A DNA stretch of 5,763 bases from Acidobacteria bacterium AH-259-G07 (GTDB lineage: Bacteria; Acidobacteriota; UBA6911; RPQK01; JADFOI01): positions 1 through 5,763 of the forward strand of contig JALLON010000180.1 in the NCBI GenBank assembly GCA_027717925.1, read 5' to 3'. Within the stretch, counting starts at the first letter, position 1; every line of letters begins with the position of its first letter. Shown here piece by piece: positions 1 through 4,614 of this stretch. The notes under the pieces were generated by a model. That model was not told where the DNA came from. It searched no databases and worked only from the letters and a program-made list of their open reading frames with translations. A program made the position numbers and the translations under genes.

Positions 1-89
1 GAGTGGCCTCCTCACACAACGATGTTCAGCCTGTTGGGATTGTCGACTGGGACGAGCAGCTGTTGAATGTCGAACTCGCAACTCAATAG
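1..89 (+). CDS. 3' tail of an unidentified upstream gene (partial)
   Basis: Reading from base 3, an open frame of 28 codons runs to a TAG stop at 87-89 and ends in ...VDWDEQLLNVELATQ. The composition (acidic and aliphatic residues, one Trp, no Cys) looks like a normal protein C-terminus. The alternative frame starting at base 2 is open to a TAA at 116-118, but it is Cys- and Arg-rich and less protein-like. hfq or miaA often lies before hflX, but I see no Hfq or MiaA signature in these 28 residues, so I do not assign a family. The reading frame itself is only a moderate-to-weak inference. Confidence 0.3.
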   Translation, partial: VASSHNDVQPVGIVDWDEQLLNVELATQ

Positions 90-99
90 CTCAACAGCT
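58..99. repeat. 9-bp inverted repeat around the upstream stop codon
   Basis: AGCTGTTGA at 58-66 is perfectly complementary to TCAACAGCT at 91-99, with a 24-nt loop that contains the presumed stop codon at 87-89. No T-run follows, so it is not a canonical intrinsic terminator. The ten-base word AGCTGTTGAA at 58-67 recurs exactly at 2746-2755, just after der, where it again forms part of a small hairpin. It may be a 3'-end stabilising structure or a degenerate intergenic repeat. Confidence 0.4.
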
Positions 100-110
100 C
101 AACACTGAGA

Positions 111-116
111 TACAAT
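111..116 (+). promoter_or_regulatory. possible -10 box (TACAAT) for hflX
   Basis: TACAAT matches the sigma-70 -10 consensus at five of six positions and ends 7 nt before the hflX ATG at 124. No recognisable -35 element lies 16-18 nt upstream (the sequence there is close to AGCTCA). If the box is used, transcription would start at about 123-124, giving a nearly leaderless message, which fits the lack of a Shine-Dalgarno sequence before this gene. A chance match in AT-rich sequence is quite possible. Confidence 0.25.
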
Positions 117-123
117 AAACACC

Positions 124-1374
124 ATGGAGAGCACCGGGCAGCGTGTGGAGCGCGCTATTTTGGTTGGCGTTAGTCCGGATGGCCGGCGGCGCCACTTTGA
201 AGAAGAATCCTTACGTGAACTGGAAGAGCTGACTCGCAGTGCGGGAGCGCAGGTGGCGGAAGTTTTTCTTCAGGAGAAATCGCATCCGGATCCCGCCTAT
301 CTGGTGGGCAGCGGGAAATTGGAGGAGATCCGGGATTCAGTGCTAAGCTGCCAGGCCGATGTGGTCCTCTTTGACCAAGAACTGACGCCGGCGCAGCTTC
401 GGAATCTGGAAGAGTTTCTGGATACAAAGGTCATCGACCGCAGTGAACTTATCTTAGACATTTTTGCTCAGAGAGCCCGCAGCCGAGAAGGGAAACTACA
501 GGTGGAGTTGGCTCAGCTGGAATATTTACTGCCTCGGCTGATGGGCAGAGGTTTGGCTTTGTCCCGTTTAGGAGGTGGCATCGGTACCCGAGGACCAGGC
601 GAAACGAAACTGGAGGTAGATCGTCGTACCATCCGGGTGCGCATTTCGCGTATCAAAGGGGAGCTGGAAAGACTGGAGGCGAGACGAGCGCTCCACCGCC
701 GGAAGCGCCAGGGAGTACCCATCCCCACGGTGAGTTTGGTCGGCTACACCAACGCGGGCAAGTCCACGCTTTTTAACAAGCTCACCGGCGAGGGGACCTA
801 TGTCAACCAGAGGATGTTTTCCACCCTGGATCCGTTAGTTCGTAAAATTGAGCTCGATACCGGGCAGGAGATTCTTCTCAGTGACACTGTTGGATTCATC
901 CGGAAGCTTCCGCACACGCTGGTGGCGGCTTTCCACGCCACGCTGGAAGAGACATTGGAGGCTGATCTGATCCTACATGTGATCGATGCTTCTCAAGAGA
1001 GTTATCGAGTGCTGCGGCAAGCAGTCTATGAGGTCTTGGACGAGATCGGTCTAGAGGAGACGCCTGTTTTGGAAGCTTACAACAAGATCGATCTACTGGA
1101 CCATGTTTCCCTGGCTGATACCCCTTACGAGCACGTCTTCGTGTCTGCCCGGACCGGGGAGGGGCTCTCTGAACTTTTGGGGAAAATCGAGTTTCTGATC
1201 AACCGAAATTATAGGGAGGTTCACCTCACCATCCCCTTTGATCGCGGGGAGGTGGTTTCTCAGTTGCGGCAGCGAGCTCGGATCCAGTCACAAGAATACC
1301 ATCAAGACGGGATTCACATACGGGCTTCCCTGCCGCTGGCTGATCTAGGCCGTTACGAACAATTCGTGGACTAA
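124..1374 (+). CDS. hflX: ribosome-associated GTPase HflX
   Basis: HflX is a TRAFAC-class GTPase that binds the 50S subunit and, in studied bacteria, splits stalled or idle 70S ribosomes, notably under heat stress; it acts in the cytoplasm. The 416-aa product is of normal length. Residues 1-195 form the HflX N-terminal domain and linker, with the family motif GGIGTRGPGETKLE (about 151-164) followed by a basic helical linker. The G domain shows G1 GYTNAGKST (207-215), G3 DTVGF (254-258), G4 NKID (320-323) and G5 SAR (341-343). The C-terminus (about 365-416) has the usual HflX end with RGEVVSQLR and IHIRASLP. ATG at 124 is the first start after an in-frame TGA at 106-108, so the start is well constrained although there is no clear Shine-Dalgarno sequence. 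der follows 58 bp downstream on the same strand. Nothing appears broken. Confidence 0.97.
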   Translation: MESTGQRVERAILVGVSPDGRRRHFEEESLRELEELTRSAGAQVAEVFLQEKSHPDPAYLVGSGKLEEIRDSVLSCQADVVLFDQELTPAQLRNLEEFLDTKVIDRSELILDIFAQRARSREGKLQVELAQLEYLLPRLMGRGLALSRLGGGIGTRGPGETKLEVDRRTIRVRISRIKGELERLEARRALHRRKRQGVPIPTVSLVGYTNAGKSTLFNKLTGEGTYVNQRMFSTLDPLVRKIELDTGQEILLSDTVGFIRKLPHTLVAAFHATLEETLEADLILHVIDASQESYRVLRQAVYEVLDEIGLEETPVLEAYNKIDLLDHVSLADTPYEHVFVSARTGEGLSELLGKIEFLINRNYREVHLTIPFDRGEVVSQLRQRARIQSQEYHQDGIHIRASLPLADLGRYEQFVD

Positions 1375-1375
1375 C

Positions 1376-1421
1376 TGCCTCGTTTCGTAAGCATGACAAC
1401 GTTTGTTCACGAAACGGGGCA
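1376..1421 (+). promoter_or_regulatory. 13-bp hairpin in the der leader
   Basis: The arm at 1376-1388 (TGCCTCGTTTCGT) pairs with 1409-1421 (ACGAAACGGGGCA) over 13 base pairs with one G-U wobble (1380/1417) and a 20-nt loop. It begins 2 nt after the hflX stop and ends 11 nt before the der ATG at 1433. The following 11 bases (1422-1432) are all pyrimidines but not a pure T-run, so this is at best an atypical terminator. The only G-rich segment near the der start, GGGG at 1416-1419, is buried in the 3' arm. Possible roles are hflX 3'-end formation or attenuation, an RNA-protein binding site, or control of der translation. The structure is directly visible; the role is inferred. Confidence 0.6.
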
Positions 1422-1432
1422 CTTCTCCTCTC

Positions 1433-2746
1433 ATGTATCGAGTTGCCATTATTGGAAGGCCCAACGTCGGTAAGTCTACCCTTTTTAACCGATTGACGGG
1501 CACACGGAAGGCCATCGTCGGGAATGAACCGGGGATCACGCGAGATCGCCTCTTTGAAATTGCTCGGTGGAATGGGAAGCAGTTCGAAGTGATCGACACT
1601 GGGGGGCTCATTCCAGACGAGAGAGAGACAATATCCGAGAAGGTTTTGCAGCAGGTGGAAATCGCTATGGAGGAGGCTGATCTGCTTCTCTTTGTAGTGG
1701 ATGTGCGCGATGGGATCATCCCCCTGGACCAGACCTTGAATTCGATCCTGCGATCGCGCGGCAAAGAGTATCTTGTGGTGGTCAACAAAGTGGATGTTCC
1801 TCAATTGGAGCAAGAGGCGCTTCAGTTTTACGCCCTTGGTGTGGAAATTCTTTATTTCGTTTCCGCGGAGCACAAGCAGGGCGTCTCTGTTCTGGTTGAG
1901 GAGATCTTGAGGCGGGTTAGCGATGCGGGCGAGATTAATGTGGAGGAGGAGATCCGTGTGGCGATCATTGGACGGCCTAATGTCGGCAAGTCTTCACTAT
2001 TGAATCGTTTTCTAGGCAAAGAGCGAGCAATTGTCGCGGAACTTCCAGGCACCACACGCGACGCGGTCGATTCACTTTTGAGGTTTGAAGATCGGTCCTA
2101 CCGTTTGATCGACACAGCGGGAATTCGACACAAGGGTAAAAGGGACCTGAAGTCGGAGAGGTTGAGCGTTGTTATGGCTCGAAAGAATTTGGAGCGAACT
2201 GATGTGGCCTTGTTGGTGGTTGATGCAGCGGAAGGCCCCACCAAGCTGGATGCAACCATTGGAGGCTACGCACACAAAGCGGGAAAATCGATCATCGTAG
2301 TGATCAATAAATGGGATTTAATCCGTCGGGATACTCACACGGCTGCCGGCCTGGAGAAGGAGTTTCGTGTGCGCATGCGTTTTCTGGAATATGTGCCCAT
2401 GATTTTTGTCTCTGCCAAGACCGGCCAGCGAGTCGTCAAGATTTTTGAGCTGGTTCAAGAAGCCTACAGCTCACAGCTCATTCGGGTTCCCACCGCCGAA
2501 CTGAACCAATTTCTGGTGACAGAGGTTCAACCTCTCCTGATGTCTCCCGGAAGTTCCCGTAAGTTTGCCATTAAGTATGCCGCCCAGGTGGGAGTGGCTC
2601 CTCCAACTTTCGTTTTGTTCACCCGCTCCTCCCGTAAGCTGCACTTTTCCACCCAACGTTTTCTCATTAACCGACTGCGTGAAAAATACGGCTTCTATGC
2701 GACTCCCATTCGAATCTTGCAGCGCGCAAGCAGGAAGAAGATGTGA
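1433..2746 (+). CDS. der: ribosome biogenesis GTPase Der (EngA), tandem G domains
   Basis: Der is an essential cytoplasmic GTPase needed for late assembly of the 50S ribosomal subunit. The 437-aa product has the diagnostic double G domain plus KH-like domain. G domain 1 has GRPNVGKS (8-15), GITRD (34-38), DTGG (55-58), NKVD (118-121) and SAE (144-146). G domain 2 has GRPNVGKS (180-187), TTRD (207-210), DTAG (227-230), NKWD (292-295) and SAKTG (327-331). The KH-like domain spans about 350-430 (QVGVAPPTFVLF, then RFLINRLREKYGF, then TPIRI) and ends in a short basic tail. I chose ATG 1433 because Der proteins begin only a few residues before GRPNVGKS. The frame is open back to a TTG at 1403, which lies inside the loop of the leader hairpin. 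No good Shine-Dalgarno sequence precedes either start. Probably co-transcribed with hflX. Confidence 0.97.
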   Translation: MYRVAIIGRPNVGKSTLFNRLTGTRKAIVGNEPGITRDRLFEIARWNGKQFEVIDTGGLIPDERETISEKVLQQVEIAMEEADLLLFVVDVRDGIIPLDQTLNSILRSRGKEYLVVVNKVDVPQLEQEALQFYALGVEILYFVSAEHKQGVSVLVEEILRRVSDAGEINVEEEIRVAIIGRPNVGKSSLLNRFLGKERAIVAELPGTTRDAVDSLLRFEDRSYRLIDTAGIRHKGKRDLKSERLSVVMARKNLERTDVALLVVDAAEGPTKLDATIGGYAHKAGKSIIVVINKWDLIRRDTHTAAGLEKEFRVRMRFLEYVPMIFVSAKTGQRVVKIFELVQEAYSSQLIRVPTAELNQFLVTEVQPLLMSPGSSRKFAIKYAAQVGVAPPTFVLFTRSSRKLHFSTQRFLINRLREKYGFYATPIRILQRASRKKM

Positions 2747-2749
2747 GCT

Positions 2750-2767
2750 GTTGAAACACTGTTCAAC
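2750..2767 (+). repeat. small inverted repeat after der
   Basis: GTTGAA (2750-2755) and TTCAAC (2762-2767) form a 6-bp stem with a 6-nt loop, starting 4 nt after the der stop. It is followed by a short tandem of CAACCTT-like words (2765-2778), not by a T-run, so it is a weak terminator candidate at most. The word AGCTGTTGAA (2746-2755) also occurs at 58-67 upstream of hflX. Confidence 0.35.
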
Positions 2768-2827
2768 CTTCCAACCTTGAGTCAGCTGCTTAGCGGTCCG
2801 GCTCGTCTGTTGTCTGTGGATAGTGCC

Positions 2828-2856
2828 TTGACACTCCTGTGGTGGCTGCCTATCAT
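2828..2856 (+). promoter_or_regulatory. near-consensus sigma-70 promoter for ihfA-merR
   Basis: TTGACA at 2828-2833 is a perfect -35 element. After exactly 17 nt comes TATCAT at 2851-2856, a five-of-six match to the -10 element. The start point would be about 2863, leaving a 5' leader of about 45 nt before the GTG start at 2908, with AAGG at 2897-2900 as ribosome binding site. The combination of exact spacing, match quality and position in the only long gap between the GTPase genes and ihfA makes this the best promoter call in the window. The rest of the 161-bp gap (2747-2907) holds only the small inverted repeat after der. Confidence 0.75.
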
Positions 2857-2907
2857 GGGAGAGCGCACCGCGTCCCAAGAAGATTCCAGAGGCACTAAGG
2901 ATCAATC

Positions 2908-3174
2908 GTGATTAAGGCAGATCTGGCGCATATTGTTTACGAAAAGCACGGAGGAATCTCCCATAGGGAAGCTAAAGAACTGGTGGAGTTGATAATCGAA
3001 AACATTAAAGACAGCTTGGTTCGTGGGGAAAGCGTCAAGCTGACTGGTTTTGGCTCGCTCAACGTTGTTCAGCGCAAGGGACGACAGGGCCGCAATCCTC
3101 AGACAGGTGACCGCATCGTCCTGGCTCCCAGTACGTACGTCAGCTTCCGACCCTCACGTCTTCTGAGCTTTTAG
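2908..3174 (+). CDS. ihfA: integration host factor alpha-like DNA-bending protein
   Basis: This is an HU/IHF-family nucleoid protein, which dimerises, bends DNA sharply and helps shape promoters and recombination complexes. The 88-residue product has the N-terminal helical dimerisation part (about 1-45), the conserved turn LTGFGS (45-50) and the beta-arm GRNPQTGD (61-68), whose Pro64 corresponds to the intercalating proline. VSFRPS (78-83) matches the family's RP(S/G) end. The IHF-alpha-type start (IKADLAHIVYEKHGGISHREAKELVE) and the following merR gene favour IhfA over HU. It starts with GTG, preceded by AAGG at 2897-2900 with 7-nt spacing. The C-terminus is short: after RPS only LLSF remains, without the usual GQKLK-type basic tail. 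It could be an HU-like homodimer; no partner gene is in the window. Confidence 0.88.
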   Translation: MIKADLAHIVYEKHGGISHREAKELVELIIENIKDSLVRGESVKLTGFGSLNVVQRKGRQGRNPQTGDRIVLAPSTYVSFRPSRLLSF

Positions 3175-3184
3175 TGTCTTCCAA

Positions 3185-3544
3185 ATGGCGCGGATCGGTA
3201 AGAAACTCTTTTATAAAATTGGTGAGATTTGCAGAATTTGTGGGATCCAGCCCCACGTCCTGCGTTACTGGGAAACCGAGTTCACTCTTCTTTCTCCCGC
3301 CAAAAATAGAGCAGGACAGCGGATCTACCGAGAGAAAGACTTGCGACTGATTCAGACGATTCAGCAGTTGCTTTACGAGCAAGGCTATACAATCGCAGGA
3401 GCCAACCAGAAGCTCCTCGAAGATGGACATGCTGAGCTGCCTTTGTTCAAAAAGGCACTTAAAGTGGGTCAGAGAGAGGCTCTTAACGAGATTGAGCGGG
3501 AACTGCAAGAAATTCTGAAAATCCTGGATAAGCCCCTCACTTGA
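3185..3544 (+). CDS. short MerR-family transcriptional regulator
   Basis: MerR-family proteins bind DNA as dimers through an N-terminal winged helix-turn-helix and usually remodel promoters with long spacers. Residues 9-78 form this domain: FYKIGEICRICGIQPHVLRY (9-28), WETEF (29-33), then GQRIYREKDL (44-53) and QLLYEQGYTIAGANQKL (61-77). The last 40 residues form a predicted coiled-coil-like dimer helix (EALNEIERELQEILKIL). At 119 aa there is no room for an effector domain and no C-terminal cysteine pair; Cys16 and Cys19 lie in the HTH, so metal sensing is not supported. The gene starts 10 nt after ihfA without a visible Shine-Dalgarno sequence, suggesting translation coupled to ihfA. ihfA followed by such a MerR protein is a recurring bacterial arrangement; the target genes are unknown to me. 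Confidence 0.9.
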   Translation: MARIGKKLFYKIGEICRICGIQPHVLRYWETEFTLLSPAKNRAGQRIYREKDLRLIQTIQQLLYEQGYTIAGANQKLLEDGHAELPLFKKALKVGQREALNEIERELQEILKILDKPLT

Positions 3545-3569
3545 CTTTCGCAGAACAACTTAAGAAAAT
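3541..3569 (+). promoter_or_regulatory. possible promoter of the oxidase-ZIP operon
   Basis: TTGACT (3541-3546, overlapping the merR stop) matches the -35 consensus at five of six positions. After 17 nt, GAAAAT (3564-3569) matches the -10 consensus at four of six. Transcription would start near 3576, inside the downstream dyad at 3570-3587, which is a typical place for a repressor operator. The -10 match is mediocre, so this is only a candidate. Confidence 0.35.
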
Positions 3570-3591
3570 ATTTAGTCATACCTAAATTTTT
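3566..3591 (+). promoter_or_regulatory. AT-rich dyad: operator or weak intrinsic terminator
   Basis: ATTTAG (3570-3575) and CTAAAT (3582-3587) form a perfect 6-bp dyad around TCATAC. The symmetry continues after one mismatch with AAA (3566-3568) against TTT (3589-3591). The right half-site CCTAAA, and TTTAG on the left, resemble the TTTAGG...CCTAAA layout of DtxR/MntR-type metalloregulator boxes. This would make sense upstream of a multicopper oxidase and a ZIP transporter. The dyad also runs into five Ts (3587-3591), so in RNA it could act as a weak, AT-only terminator for ihfA-merR. The sequence alone cannot separate the two readings. Confidence 0.45.
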
Positions 3592-3604
3592 GTGTCTTGC
3601 CTGC

Positions 3605-3609
3605 GAGGT
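3605..3609 (+). promoter_or_regulatory. ribosome binding site that fixes the oxidase start
   Basis: GAGGT lies 8 nt before ATG 3618. It supports that ATG over the upstream in-frame TTG at 3597, which has no such site and would add seven residues in front of a twin-arginine signal peptide. Confidence 0.6.
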
Positions 3610-3617
3610 ATTGGCTT

Positions 3618-4610
3618 ATGAAAAAGAAGTTCAGTCGCCGAAGAATGATAGGAGGGGCCGTGGGTGCCGCGGGCCTGGCCGGCAGTAGAGCGCTGGTGGG
3701 AGTCTCAAGTTCTTCTCCGGATCGTTCCATTCCTGCTGCCCACGATGCCACCGTTATGTCAACTCCCGGCGAAGTCGATCTGAGTGAATTTGATCCCTCT
3801 AAGTTCTTGTATGAGTTCGACTACGGGAAGATAACTCAGTTGCCCGATGGACGCACACTCCGGGAGTGGGAAATCATGGCGATCGATAAAGAAATCGAGA
3901 TCGCACCTGGCGTCTATTTTCCGGCTTGGACCTACAATGGGCAAGTCCCGGGTCCGACCCTGCGCTGCACTGAAGGCGATCGTTTGCGCATTCACTTTGC
4001 AAACGGTGGAAGCCACCCACATACCATCCACTTCCACGGTTTTCACCCGGCGAAGATGGATGGTGTCTTGGAGGTCATTAAGCCAGGTGATGAGTATTTG
4101 TACGAGTTTGATGCTGAACCCTTCGGGCTGCACCTGTACCACTGCCATTCCGTGCCTTTAAAACGACATATTCACAAAGGGCTGTATGGAGCCTTTATTG
4201 TTGATCCTCCAAAGAAGAGACGGCCGGCCCGTGAGATGGTGCTGGTGATGAACGGCTTTGACACCAATTTTGATGGTGAGAATGAAGTATATGGGGTCAA
4301 CAGCGTGGCCTTTCACTATCATCGCCACCCCATCGAGGTGAAGCTTCAGGAGCTTGTGCGGATCTACCTGGTCAACATCCTCGAGTTTGACCTGGTGAAT
4401 TCTCTTCATATCCATGGCCACTTCTTTGATGTCTACCGGACCGGAACCAAGCCAACACCGACCGAGTTCACTGATACGATCATGATGTGTCAGGGGGAAC
4501 GTCACCTGTTGGAGTTGAAATTCCGACATCCTGGAAAATTCATGTTCCACGCCCACCAGAGTGAGTTTGCTGAACTGGGATGGATGGGATTTTTCCAAGT
4601 AAAGGCTTAG
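3618..4610 (+). CDS. Tat-exported two-domain multicopper oxidase (type C)
   Basis: This is a predicted periplasmic copper oxidase coupling one-electron oxidation of a substrate (metal ions or phenols in related enzymes) to reduction of O2 to water. The 330-aa product begins with a twin-arginine signal (FSRRRMI, 5-11) and a Gly/Ala-rich stretch to about 30, implying folded, metal-loaded export. Domain 1 (about 85-196) has HPHTIHFHG (133-141), with H138 and H140 as cluster ligands, and YHCH (174-177), with Cys176 plus H135 and H184 as the type 1 copper site. Leu189 stands where nitrite reductase NirK has its axial Met. Domain 2 (about 205-330) has LHIHGH (263-268) and FHAHQSEF (310-317). Ala312 and Asn261 replace type 1 ligands, so domain 2 has no blue copper. 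Eight histidines (138, 140, 175, 177, 264, 266, 311, 313) complete a trinuclear cluster, in this family shared across trimer interfaces. It is followed by the ZIP gene after 4 nt. The substrate is unknown. Confidence 0.93.
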   Translation: MKKKFSRRRMIGGAVGAAGLAGSRALVGVSSSSPDRSIPAAHDATVMSTPGEVDLSEFDPSKFLYEFDYGKITQLPDGRTLREWEIMAIDKEIEIAPGVYFPAWTYNGQVPGPTLRCTEGDRLRIHFANGGSHPHTIHFHGFHPAKMDGVLEVIKPGDEYLYEFDAEPFGLHLYHCHSVPLKRHIHKGLYGAFIVDPPKKRRPAREMVLVMNGFDTNFDGENEVYGVNSVAFHYHRHPIEVKLQELVRIYLVNILEFDLVNSLHIHGHFFDVYRTGTKPTPTEFTDTIMMCQGERHLLELKFRHPGKFMFHAHQSEFAELGWMGFFQVKA

Positions 4611-4614
4611 TGCT

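Noticed and set aside
1..89. hfq or miaA as the upstream gene, based on the usual hflX neighbourhood
   Set aside because: The 28 visible residues show no motif of either family, and position alone is not enough.
1403..1432. Upstream TTG start for der, adding ten residues
   Set aside because: Der proteins begin just before GRPNVGKS, the TTG lies in the hairpin loop, and no ribosome binding site supports it.
1226..1873. Long antisense open frame (about 215 codons) across the hflX end and der start
   Set aside because: It is the mirror of strongly conserved GTPase coding sequence and its translation shows no family pattern. The same applies to the other antisense frames in the window.
2855..2911. 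An 18-codon open frame whose TGA overlaps the ihfA GTG start (possible coupling peptide)
   Set aside because: Its ATG overlaps the -10 element, so it would not be on the transcript from the best promoter, and it has no ribosome binding site.
3597..3617. Upstream TTG start for the oxidase, adding seven residues
   Set aside because: GAGGT at 3605-3609 is well placed for ATG 3618, and that start puts the twin-arginine motif at the normal position close to the N-terminus.
3618..4610. Copper nitrite reductase (NirK) as the identity of the oxidase
   Set aside because: NirK lacks a trinuclear cluster. Here both HxH pairs and the HCH motif supply eight cluster histidines, so an O2-reducing multicopper oxidase fits better.
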